Assembly (NCBI GenBank): GCA_018241185.1
Contig: JAFEEH010000194.1
Coordinates: 1-52,231 of the forward strand
Origin: Pseudomonadota bacterium
GTDB lineage: Bacteria; Pseudomonadota; Gammaproteobacteria; Burkholderiales; Burkholderiaceae_C
DNA length: 52,231 nucleotides
Reading direction: 5' to 3'
Each line of letters starts with the position of its first letter. Position 1 is the stretch's first letter. This document shows, piece by piece, positions 10,872 to 18,144 of this stretch. The translations under genes were made by a program, and so were the position numbers. The notes beneath the pieces are model-generated. The model did no database searches, was not told where the DNA came from, and worked only from the letters and a program-made list of their open reading frames with translations.

Positions 10872-12026
10872 TCAAGCGGTCGGGTAGGTTCCCGGCAGCA
10901 GGATGCTGCGGTCGACGTTCCGGATGTTGGTGTGGCCGCAGAAGGCCATGGTCACGTCCAGTTCCTTGTGGATGATCTGCAGCGCCTTCGTCACGCCCGC
11001 CTCGCCCATCGCACCCAGGCCGTAGGCCATGGCGCGGCCGATCAGGGTGCCGCGCGCGCCCAGGGCCCAGGCCTTGAGCACGTCCTGCCCGCTGCGGATG
11101 CCGCCGTCCATCCACACCTCCAGCCGGTGGCCCACCGCGTCGACGATGGCCGGCAGCGCCGAGATGCTCGAGGGCGCGCCGTCGAGCTGACGGCCGCCGT
11201 GGTTGCTCACCACGATCGCATCGGCGCCGACGTCGGCCGCCAGGCGCGCGTCCTCCTCGACCATGATGCCCTTGAGGATGAGCTTGCCGCCCCACTGCTG
11301 CTTGACCCATTCGATGTCGGCCCACGACAGGCGCGGATCGAACTGCTCGTTGGTCCATGCGGCCAGCGAGCTCATGTCGCTCACGCCCTTCACATGCCCC
11401 ACCAGGTTGCGGAAGGTGCGGCGTTTGGTCTGTGCCATGCCCAGGCACCAGGCCGGCTTGGTCATCAGGTTGAGGATGTTCTTCAGCGTCGGCCGCGGCG
11501 GTGCGGTGAGGCCGTTCTTCAGGTCCTTGTGGCGCTGGCCGATCACCTGCAGGTCGAGCGTGAGCACCAGCGCGCTGCACTTCGCCACCTTGCAGCGATC
11601 GATCATGCGGGCCATGGCGTCGCGGTCGCGCATCATGTACAGCTGGAACCAGAAGGGCGCGGTGGTGTTCTGCGCGATGTCCTCGATCGAGCAGATGCTC
11701 ATCGTCGACAAGGTGAACGGGATGCCGAACTTCTCGGCCGCGCGCGCCGCGTGGATCTCGCCGTCGGCGTGCTGCATGCCCGTGAGGCCCACCGGCGCGA
11801 TCGCCACCGGCATCGTCGCCGCCTGACCGACCATCGTGGTGGCCGTCGTGCGGTTCTCCATGTTCACGGCCACGCGCTGGCGCAGCTTGATCTTGTGGAA
11901 GTCGGCCTCGTTGGCGCGGTAGGTGCCTTCGGTCCACGAGCCGGAATCGGCGTAGTCGTAGAACATGCGCGGCACGCGCTTTTCGGCCTGCACGCGCAGG
12001 TCCTCGATGGTGGTGATCACGGTCAT
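10872..12026 (-). CDS. lldD: FMN-dependent L-lactate dehydrogenase / alpha-hydroxy-acid oxidase
   Basis: Flavoenzyme oxidising an L-2-hydroxy acid, most likely L-lactate, to the 2-oxo acid with transfer of electrons to the respiratory chain. The 384-aa length fits the family. The catalytic histidine is in SNHGGRQLDG (His276), the FMN phosphate-binding segment DGGIRSG is at 307-313, and the N-terminal FYDYADSGSWTE matches the lactate dehydrogenase subgroup. The gene stands alone between a convergent metallopeptidase and the LysR gene on the same strand. A GcvA-like LysR regulator lies directly upstream, but nothing visible ties it to this gene. Mandelate or glycolate specificity cannot be excluded. 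Confidence 0.88.
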   Translation of the reverse strand: MTVITTIEDLRVQAEKRVPRMFYDYADSGSWTEGTYRANEADFHKIKLRQRVAVNMENRTTATTMVGQAATMPVAIAPVGLTGMQHADGEIHAARAAEKFGIPFTLSTMSICSIEDIAQNTTAPFWFQLYMMRDRDAMARMIDRCKVAKCSALVLTLDLQVIGQRHKDLKNGLTAPPRPTLKNILNLMTKPAWCLGMAQTKRRTFRNLVGHVKGVSDMSSLAAWTNEQFDPRLSWADIEWVKQQWGGKLILKGIMVEEDARLAADVGADAIVVSNHGGRQLDGAPSSISALPAIVDAVGHRLEVWMDGGIRSGQDVLKAWALGARGTLIGRAMAYGLGAMGEAGVTKALQIIHKELDVTMAFCGHTNIRNVDRSILLPGTYPTA

Positions 12027-12182
12027 GGGCGGGATTGTCTCCGTTGCTTGTCGAGCGTACGACGCACAGGGTGGGGCGGCATGCTGCCGCGCACTCGACG
12101 CCTGCCGCGTCCGGGGGGACTGTAGGGCCGGCGTGGGTGCGCGTGGATGAAACCCGGCGGCCCGGCGCGTGAAAGTTTTTCA

Positions 12183-12199
12183 GGCGGGGCGCGCCCGCC
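12183..12199. terminator. GC-rich hairpin after the LysR gene
   Basis: GGCGGG (12183-12188) pairs with CCCGCC (12194-12199) across GCGCG, about 10 nt beyond the LysR stop. On the minus strand the stem is followed by TGAAAAACTTT rather than a U tract, so termination is only a possibility. Confidence 0.3.
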
Positions 12200-12209
12200 C
12201 CCCTGCCGC

Positions 12210-13109
12210 TCAGCGCAGCGCCTGCCGGAGCCAGTCGACGAAGGCCGCGCACTCCCAGCGTTCCAGCGTGCCCGGCTTCCAGCACAGGAAGTAGTCGTGC
12301 GGCGAACGCACGCTGCGCCGGGAAAGCCGCACCAGCCGGCCGCTGTCGAGCCAGCCCTGGCCGAGCTTGAGGCGCATCAGCGCGACGCCGAAGCCGGCGA
12401 CCGCGGCGTCGAGCACCAGGCCCAGGTCGTTGAACTGGTTGCCCGAGGCGGGCTCGGGCAGGCCGATGCCACAGGCACGGAACCAGGTGCGCCAGGGCTC
12501 CAGCGGCGAACGGATGAGATGGGCGCGTGCCACCGACTCGGCGCTCTCGAAGCCGTCGTCGAAGGGGCCGGCCTCGCGCAGGTACTCGGGGCTGCACACG
12601 GGGCACACCTCGTCCGACAGCAGGTGCATCGACTCGCGGTCGGGGAAGGGGCCGGTGCCGAAGCGCAGCTCGATGTCGGCCTCCTCGGCCGTCACGTGGT
12701 GGATCGGGATGGCCACCTGCAGCATCAGCTCGATGTCGGGGTAGGCGTGGCGGAACAGCGCCAGTCGTGGCAGCAGCAGCTGGCGCGAGAAGGTGGGCGT
12801 GACGGCCACCCGCACGCGCACTGGGGCAGGGCCGTTGCCCGGGGCGGCGGAAGGATGGTCCTGAAGCGCCGCCAGCGCCTCGCGCACGCGCGCCAGGTAG
12901 GCCGCGCCCTCGGGGGAGGGGACCCAATCGCCGCGGCCGGAGAAGAGCTTGAGCCCGAGCTGCGCCTCGAGCTGGCGGATGCGGTGGCTCACCGCGCTGG
13001 GCGTCACGTTCAGCGCGTCGGCGGCCTGCGTCATGCTGCGCAGCCGCGCCACGGCCTCGAAGGCCAGCAGGGCCTGGATCGGCGGGATGCGGGGGGGCGG
13101 CGCGTTCAT
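12210..13109 (-). CDS. LysR family regulator, GcvA-like
   Basis: The 299-aa LysR-type regulator has an N-terminal winged helix-turn-helix (about residues 10-65) with AVARLRSMTQAADALNVTPS and the turn SAVSHRIRQLEAQLG. The effector domain retains GcvA-type features such as DIELRFGTGPFPD and the aromatic WRTWFRACG segment. I chose ATG 13109, which gives the normal short leader before the helix-turn-helix. Its stop is followed by a GC hairpin (12183-12199). The target is unclear: downstream on the same strand is lldD, upstream a repeat and an SDR gene. Confidence 0.87.
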   Translation of the reverse strand: MNAPPPRIPPIQALLAFEAVARLRSMTQAADALNVTPSAVSHRIRQLEAQLGLKLFSGRGDWVPSPEGAAYLARVREALAALQDHPSAAPGNGPAPVRVRVAVTPTFSRQLLLPRLALFRHAYPDIELMLQVAIPIHHVTAEEADIELRFGTGPFPDRESMHLLSDEVCPVCSPEYLREAGPFDDGFESAESVARAHLIRSPLEPWRTWFRACGIGLPEPASGNQFNDLGLVLDAAVAGFGVALMRLKLGQGWLDSGRLVRLSRRSVRSPHDYFLCWKPGTLERWECAAFVDWLRQALR

Positions 13110-13148
13110 GGGCCGCATTGTGGCGGCCCTCTGGGGGCCCGCGACGCG

Positions 13149-13217
13149 AAAGTGCAATCGGCCTGCAGCGCCCGTCAGGCGGGCGCTGCAGCCGAATTCG
13201 TCACGATCGTTACGATC
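13149..13217 (+). repeat. Dispersed palindromic repeat, family A (copy 2)
   Basis: Best-preserved copy. It opens with AAAGTGCAATCGGCCTG, has a perfect 9-bp stem CAGCGCCCG-TCAGG-CGGGCGCTG, and ends with GAATTCGTCACGATCGTTAC followed by GATC. It lies between the LysR start and the SDR stop. Copies are also at 268-338 and 48327-48396. Confidence 0.8.
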
Positions 13218-13242
13218 TGCCCGAGGTCGACGACGACGACGC

Positions 13243-14013
13243 TCAGCGCCCCCAGGCGCAGCCGCCGTCGACCACCAGCGTCGAGCCCACCACGTAGTCG
13301 CCCGCGCGCGAGGCCAGGTAGACGGCGGCGCCCGCCATGTCCTCGGTGCTGCCGATGCGGCCCAGCGGCACGCGCTCGGCGACCTCGTCGCCGTGGTCGC
13401 GTGCGTCCTTGTTCATGTCCGACGCGAAGGGGCCGGGGGCGATCGCGCTCACCACGATGCGCTCGGGCGCCAGGCGCAGCGCCATGCGCTTGGTCAGGTG
13501 GATCAGGCCGGCCTTGCTGGCAGCGTAGGAGTACGTCTCCCACGGGTTGACCGAGATGCCGTCGATCGAGGCGACATGGATCACCTTGGCCAGGTGGTCG
13601 GTGGCGGCCTTCTTGAGCATCGGCGTGAGCGCCTGCGTGAGGAAGAAGGGCGTCTTCATGTTGAGGTCGGTGACCTTGTCCCAGCCGGCTTCCGGAAACT
13701 CGTCGTACGGCGCGCCCCAGGCGGCGCCGGCGTTGTTGACCAGGATGTCGAGCGAGCCTTCGTGCTTGCCGTAGGCATCGACCAGGCCGCGGATGCCCTC
13801 CATCGTCGACACGTCGGCCGGCAGCGAGACGCAGTGGCCGAGCGCCGAGAGCTCCTTCGCGGTCTGGTCGCAGGCCGCGGCCTTGCGGGCCGAGATGTAC
13901 ACGCGCGCGCCGGCCGCGAGGTAGCCCTCGGCGATCATACGGCCGATGCCGCGCGAGCCGCCGGTGATGAGGGCGGTGCGGCCCTTGAGCGAGAAGAGCT
14001 GGTTCATGTCCAT
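13243..14013 (-). CDS. Short-chain dehydrogenase/reductase
   Basis: Classical SDR oxidoreductase of 256 aa. Residues 17-24 (TGGSRGIG) form the cofactor-binding glycine motif, NNAG is at 93-96, the catalytic Ser is in VASIDG (149) and YxxxK is Tyr163-Lys167. An Arg two residues after the glycine motif and the absence of an acidic residue at the end of beta-2 (ISARK) suggest NADP(H) preference. The start at 14013 has an AGGAGA ribosome binding site 7 nt upstream. It is preceded by the LRR-kinase operon on the same strand with a 182-nt gap that holds a strong hairpin, so it probably has its own promoter. Substrate unknown. Confidence 0.9.
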   Translation of the reverse strand: MDMNQLFSLKGRTALITGGSRGIGRMIAEGYLAAGARVYISARKAAACDQTAKELSALGHCVSLPADVSTMEGIRGLVDAYGKHEGSLDILVNNAGAAWGAPYDEFPEAGWDKVTDLNMKTPFFLTQALTPMLKKAATDHLAKVIHVASIDGISVNPWETYSYAASKAGLIHLTKRMALRLAPERIVVSAIAPGPFASDMNKDARDHGDEVAERVPLGRIGSTEDMAGAAVYLASRAGDYVVGSTLVVDGGCAWGR

Positions 14014-14159
14014 GGGTGTCTCCTGGAGGTGGGGTGCACGCCGGTGGCGGCGTTCGCGGCGCAGCTTAAGCGGCGTGCCGGCCGGCCGGCGTCGCGCAGG
14101 CGCCAGCCGGCCGCTCTCAAGGAAACGCCGGGCCGCCCCCAGTTTTCTTGTCCCCCGCG

Positions 14160-14187
14160 GGGGGCGGGCTGGGCGCAGCCCGCCCCC
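14160..14187. terminator. 12-bp perfect hairpin after the LRR-kinase gene
   Basis: GGGGGCGGGCTG (14160-14171) pairs perfectly with CAGCCCGCCCCC (14176-14187) across GGCG. It lies 8 nt beyond the stop of the minus-strand LRR-kinase gene, between it and the SDR gene. No U tract follows, so it could also be a REP-like element or a barrier to RNA decay. Confidence 0.5.
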
Positions 14188-14195
14188 GGGGGCGC

Positions 14196-15518
14196 TCAGG
14201 ATACGAGGCGGGCGTGCACCTGCGCCATCGTCGGGCGCGCCGCCGGGTCGTCGGCCAGACAGGCGTCGCGCAGCGCGGCGAGGTCGTCCAGCGCGTGCGG
14301 CGCGTCGGAATGGGCCACCAGTTCCTCGAGCAGGCAGCCGAAGGCGCGCAACTCGGTGCGCTGCACGGTGGGCGCCAGGGCCTCGGGCAGCAGCGCGGCG
14401 GCGCCGAAATCGCCCAGCAGCGCCTCGCCCGGGCGCCACAGGATGTTGTGGGCGTAGAGGTCGCCATGCACCATGCCGCGGGCATGCAGGTGCGCCACGG
14501 CGGCGGCGATGTTCCGGGCGATCGCGCGCGCCGTGCCAGCAGGCAACCGCAGGCCTGCGGCGTACACGTCGCGCGTGCAGCTCGCGAAGCTCGGCGGCCC
14601 GGCGAGGTTGCGCCAGTCGGGACCGATGCGTTCGAGCACCAGGCCGTCCGTGCCCGCGGGGTGGCCGGCCACGCGGCCGCGCACGCGCACGGTGTGCGGG
14701 GCAGCGCCGGCGGCCAGGCTGGCCGCCATCTCGCTGAGCGGCCAGCCGTCGCTCGTGACCTCGCCCTTGAAGAGCTTCACGGCGACGGCCGATTCGCCGT
14801 CCGCGTCCCGGTGTTGTGCCGCATGGATGACACCCGATGCGCCTTCGCCCAGGCGCTCGCCCACCGTGAGCTCGGCCCAGGGCACGGCGGCGATGGGCGT
14901 GTCGGCCAGCGCAGCCGCCTCCAGTGCGGCATTGAACGGATTGCCCGCGCAGGCCAGCCAGGCCAGGCGCGGCAGCCGACCGAGCCCGTCGGGCAGCGCC
15001 GCGAAACGGTTCGCCGACAGGCGCAGCAGCTCCAGCTGCTCGCAGCCGGCCAGCGATGCGGGCAAAGCCGCGAGCCGGTTGCCCGCGAGCATCAGCTTCT
15101 GCATGCGCGTGCAGTGCCCCAGCGTGTCGGGCAGGGCCTCGATCGCGTTGTCCGTCAGGATCAGCCAGCGCAGCGCGCTGCCCGCTGCGAAGCACGCGTC
15201 AGGTACCTGCGCAATGCGGTTGGCCTTGAAGCCCACCATCTCCAGCTGCGCGCAGGCGCCGAGCGCGGGCGGCAGCGTGGTGAAGGCGTTGTCGGAGCCA
15301 AAGAGGATGCGCAGGCGGTGCAGCCGATGCAGGTCGTCCGGCAATGCGCTCAGCCGGTTGCCCGAGAGGTCCAGCACTTCGAGGGTGTCGGCGAGCGCGA
15401 AGAGCTCGGGCGGGAATTCGGTCAGGCCGGCGCCGCGCAGGTCGATTCGCTGCGCGCCCACCATGCCGCCTGCCCGCAGCGCGGCGAGCGTCTCGTGTCC
15501 GGTGGGCGTGGCGCTCAC
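14196..15518 (-). CDS. Leucine-rich-repeat protein kinase
   Basis: A 440-aa fusion of two modules. Residues about 25-200 are leucine-rich repeats of the bacterial short type, with units such as LEVLDLSGNRLSALPDDL and LELLRLSANRFAALPDGLG. Residues about 205-440 are a eukaryotic-like protein kinase domain: GEGASGVIH glycine loop, AVKLF with the ATP-binding Lys, VHGDLYAHNIL catalytic loop and LGDFGAA metal loop. The HGDL variant replaces the standard HRD, as in other proteins of this family. No membrane segment is visible. Translation starts at GTG 15518, overlapping the MBL gene's stop by 4 nt, so kinase and hydrolase are coupled. The kinase substrate is unknown. Confidence 0.88.
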   Translation of the reverse strand: MSATPTGHETLAALRAGGMVGAQRIDLRGAGLTEFPPELFALADTLEVLDLSGNRLSALPDDLHRLHRLRILFGSDNAFTTLPPALGACAQLEMVGFKANRIAQVPDACFAAGSALRWLILTDNAIEALPDTLGHCTRMQKLMLAGNRLAALPASLAGCEQLELLRLSANRFAALPDGLGRLPRLAWLACAGNPFNAALEAAALADTPIAAVPWAELTVGERLGEGASGVIHAAQHRDADGESAVAVKLFKGEVTSDGWPLSEMAASLAAGAAPHTVRVRGRVAGHPAGTDGLVLERIGPDWRNLAGPPSFASCTRDVYAAGLRLPAGTARAIARNIAAAVAHLHARGMVHGDLYAHNILWRPGEALLGDFGAAALLPEALAPTVQRTELRAFGCLLEELVAHSDAPHALDDLAALRDACLADDPAARPTMAQVHARLVS

Positions 15519-16576
15519 GCCGCGGCGCTGAAGCGGTAGACGCCGTCCTCGCCCCTGCGCCGCTGCAGCTGGCCGCCGAACCACAGCAGGTGCAGGTGGG
15601 CGATGGTCTCGCCCAGCGCGAAGGTCATCTGGTGCAGGTCGAGTTCTCGCTTGAAGAGGATGGGCAGGGCCTCGGCCGCGGTGTGCGGCTTCTGCGTGCA
15701 GGCGGCCAGCAGCTCGGCCAGGCGGTCGCGGTGGTGCTCCTGCAGCTGCTCAACGCGGCGGTGGATGCCGGTGAAGGGCTTGCCGTGCGAGGGCAGGCCC
15801 AGCGTGTCGCCCGGCAGGTCCATGAACTTCACGATGCTGTCGAGGAAGAGCTTGAGCGAGTTCGCCTCGGGCTCGCCGGCGTGCACGCTCACGTTGGTGG
15901 AGATGCGCGGCAGCATCATGTCGCCGCCCAGCAGCGCCTTGAGCTCGTCGCAGTACAGGGCGATGTGCTCGGGCGCATGGCCGTAGCCCACGATGCAGCG
16001 CCAGTCGCGCCCGCCGATGCGCACGATGTCGCCGTCGAGCAGCCGCACGAAGCGTTCGGGCACGGCCGGCACCATGTTTCGGTAGTAGCTGGTGCGGGCG
16101 CGGATCTTGGCGACCGCCTCGGGGTCGGTGAGGCCGTGCATGGCAAAGAAGTCGGCCGCCGCGTCGCCGCCGGCCAGGGTGTCGCCGGCCTGGGTGAGCA
16201 CGCGCGCGACGTGGTAGTCCGTCGAGCTGATCCACAGCGGCGCGTTCCAGCGTGTGCACAGCCAGTCGGCCAGGCCGATGTGGTCGGGGTGCATGTGGGT
16301 CACGATCACGCGCAGGATCGGCAGGCCCTGCAGCTGGGTGGCGAAGATCTGCTCCCACTGCGCCTGCGCCTCCGGGCGCGCGATGCAGCAGTCCACCACC
16401 GTCCAGCCCTCGACGCCGTCGATGGTGTCGCGCAGCAGCCAGAGGTTGATGTGGTCCAGCGCGAAGGGCAGCGCCATGCGGATCCAGCGCACGCCGGGCA
16501 GCACCTCGAGGGTCTCGCCGATGGCAGGGAGCGTGTCGCCCAGCGGGTAGTGGAGTTCGCGTTCGAGGAGGTTCAT
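15515..16576 (-). CDS. MBL-fold metallo-hydrolase
   Basis: The 353-aa protein has a metallo-beta-lactamase fold with the HMHPDH zinc motif at 94-99, further metal ligands in VGYGHAPEH and GGDMML, and a C-terminal winged-helix-like tail (TAAEALPILFKREL) like the LACTB2-type hydrolases. It may hydrolyse a thioester, lactone or phosphodiester; the substrate cannot be read. It is the first gene of a two-gene operon with the LRR kinase (4-nt overlap). It is divergent from a LiuR-like MerR regulator, and the 191-nt gap contains a perfect 20-bp palindrome, so regulation by that regulator is likely. Confidence 0.85.
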   Translation of the reverse strand: MNLLERELHYPLGDTLPAIGETLEVLPGVRWIRMALPFALDHINLWLLRDTIDGVEGWTVVDCCIARPEAQAQWEQIFATQLQGLPILRVIVTHMHPDHIGLADWLCTRWNAPLWISSTDYHVARVLTQAGDTLAGGDAAADFFAMHGLTDPEAVAKIRARTSYYRNMVPAVPERFVRLLDGDIVRIGGRDWRCIVGYGHAPEHIALYCDELKALLGGDMMLPRISTNVSVHAGEPEANSLKLFLDSIVKFMDLPGDTLGLPSHGKPFTGIHRRVEQLQEHHRDRLAELLAACTQKPHTAAEALPILFKRELDLHQMTFALGETIAHLHLLWFGGQLQRRRGEDGVYRFSAAA

Positions 16577-16669
16577 CGGTGGGGTCCGGTCGCTGTGGGT
16601 GCGGGCCGCGCGCTGAGGAAGGGGGAAGGCAGGGATGCGTTGTCGCGGGCGGCCGGATTCGGGTACGAT

Positions 16670-16689
16670 TGACGTTTACGTAAACGTCA
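16670..16689. promoter_or_regulatory. Perfect 20-bp palindrome, probable MerR (LiuR-like) operator
   Basis: TGACGTTTACGTAAACGTCA is identical to its own reverse complement. It lies in the gap between the divergent MBL and MerR genes. LiuR-type MerR regulators are known to bind palindromes of this ACGTTTACGTAAACGT kind. A TTGACG hexamer (16669-16674) overlaps its left arm and could be a -35 box for merR, but I find no good -10 at 16-19 nt. I see no second copy in the window. Confidence 0.75.
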
Positions 16690-16767
16690 TCAGGCGAGCC
16701 TCATTGTAGGCACCCGCCGCCGTCCGCGTTGTCGCGTCGGGTACCCGGCGCCAAGCCCCCTCCACCG

Positions 16768-17223
16768 ATGCCTGCCCAGACCTTCACCATCAGCGAGCTC
16801 GCCAGGGAGTTCGACCTCACGACGCGGGCGATCCGCTTCTACGAGGACATGGGGCTCATCACGCCCGAGCGCGCCGGCCTGCAGCGGGTGTACAGCGCGC
16901 GCGACCGGGCGCGGCTGCTGCTCACGCTGCGCGCCAAGCGCCTGGGCCTGAGCCTGAACGAGGCCAAGGCGATTCTCGACATGTACGACAGCCCGCGCGA
17001 CACCGTGCCGCAGCTCGAGGAGTTCCTGCGCGTGCTGGGCGACCACCGTGCCCAGCTCGAGGCGCAGATGGCCGAGTTGCAGGCCAACCTGGTCGAGGTG
17101 CGGGCGCAGGAGGCGCAGGCGCGCGCCGTGCTTACGCGGGCCCGCAAGGGCGCTGCCGCCGACGCGCCCAGGCCGCCACGCAAGCCCCGGAAGGCCCCGC
17201 CCGAGAGCGCCACCGCGCGCTGA
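16768..17223 (+). CDS. liuR: MerR family regulator, LiuR-like
   Basis: The 151-aa regulator has an N-terminal MerR helix-turn-helix (FTISELAREFDLTTRAIRFYEDMGL, residues 5-30) and the wing RVYSARDRARLLLTLRAKRLGL typical of LiuR, the repressor/activator of branched-chain amino acid and isovalerate degradation in Proteobacteria. Residues 80-120 form a coiled-coil dimerisation helix; the C-terminus is a Lys/Pro/Arg-rich tail. No metal-binding cysteines are seen, as in LiuR. I chose ATG 16768 over an upstream TTG. The adjacent palindrome fits autoregulation. The liu genes themselves lie 17 kb away beside an AraC-type regulator, so assignment of its regulon is uncertain. Confidence 0.82.
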   Translation: MPAQTFTISELAREFDLTTRAIRFYEDMGLITPERAGLQRVYSARDRARLLLTLRAKRLGLSLNEAKAILDMYDSPRDTVPQLEEFLRVLGDHRAQLEAQMAELQANLVEVRAQEAQARAVLTRARKGAAADAPRPPRKPRKAPPESATAR

Positions 17224-17293
17224 CCCTGATGCCGTCCCGTTCTCCCTTTCGTTCCGTTCGCCAACCGTCATCCAAATACAGAAAATCGACGCC

Positions 17294-17989
17294 ATGACCG
17301 CTTCCATCCAAGACCTCTTCGTCCACAACCGCGCCTGGGCGGCCCAGATGGAACGCGATCGCCCGGGCTTCTTCACCAGCCTGGTCAAGCAGCAGACGCC
17401 CAAGTACATGTGGATCGGCTGCTCCGACAGCCGCGTGCCGGCCAACCAGATCACCGGCCTGGACCCGGGCGAGGTGTTCGTGCACCGCAACGTGGCCAAC
17501 ATCGTGGTGCACTCGGACCTCAACGCGCTGTCGGCCATCCAGTTCGCGGTCGACATGCTCAAGGTCGAGGACATCATGGTGGTGGGCCACTACGGCTGCG
17601 GCGGCGTGAAGGCCGCGCTCGACGGCATCCGCGTCGGGCTGGCCGACAACTGGATCCGCCACATCCAGGACGTGCGCGACCGCCACCACGTCATGCTCGA
17701 GTCGCTGCCCGAAGAAGTGCGCGCCGACGCGCTGGTCGAGCTCAACGTGGCCGAGCAGGTCGTCAACGTCGCGGTGAGCACCGTCATGGTCGACGCCTGG
17801 AGCCGCGGCCAGAAGGTCACCATCCACGGCTGGGCCTTCGGCGTGCACGACGGCCTGCTGCAGGACCTGGGCATCACCGTCGACGGCAGCAAGCCGCTCG
17901 AAGCCATCTACAAGTCGGCCGTGCAGCGCATCCGCCACAAGTGGAGCGCGCCCTCCGAAGCGACGCCGGCGCCGCGCAGCGCGAAATGA
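17294..17989 (+). CDS. can: Beta-class carbonic anhydrase
   Basis: Zinc enzyme interconverting CO2 and bicarbonate in the cytoplasm. The 231-aa protein has the complete beta-class zinc site: CSDSR with Cys43 and the Asp45-Arg47 dyad, then HYGCGG with His99 and Cys102. VHRNVANIV and the GWAFGVHDGLL segment are family landmarks. Bicarbonate supply would suit the biotin-dependent carboxylase encoded elsewhere in the window, but the linkage is only conceptual. It starts 70 nt after the MerR gene and is followed 3 nt after its stop by a long hairpin repeat. Confidence 0.95.
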   Translation: MTASIQDLFVHNRAWAAQMERDRPGFFTSLVKQQTPKYMWIGCSDSRVPANQITGLDPGEVFVHRNVANIVVHSDLNALSAIQFAVDMLKVEDIMVVGHYGCGGVKAALDGIRVGLADNWIRHIQDVRDRHHVMLESLPEEVRADALVELNVAEQVVNVAVSTVMVDAWSRGQKVTIHGWAFGVHDGLLQDLGITVDGSKPLEAIYKSAVQRIRHKWSAPSEATPAPRSAK

Positions 17990-17992
17990 ACA

Positions 17993-18114
17993 CGGACTTC
18001 CGGACGCAGAGGACGCAAAGATCACGCAGAGGACGCAAAAGAACAGCCCATTCAATGGAATGTCTTTTTTGCGTCCTCTGCGAAACCTCTGCGCCCTCTG
18101 CGTCCGGAAGCCCG
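17993..18114 (+). repeat. Long CGCAGAGGACGC hairpin, family C (copy 1)
   Basis: The left arm (from CGGACTTCCGGACGCAGAGG) and the right arm (ending CTCTGCGTCCGGAAGCCCG) are long imperfect inverted repeats, each holding two tandem CGCAGAGGACGCAAA-type units. The AT-richer loop includes CCATTCAATGG. The element begins 3 nt after the carbonic anhydrase stop and ends 30 nt before the thiolase start. Four more copies are at 34179-34301, 35504-35605, 37310-37442 and 40425-40548. Confidence 0.92.
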
Positions 18115-18144
18115 ATTCCCTGACCCCCTTTCCAGGAGACCCTC

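Noticed and set aside
17993-18114. Family C hairpins as classical Rho-independent terminators
   Set aside because: The stems are long but no U tract follows, and they lie within an apparently continuous operon where complete termination would silence downstream genes.
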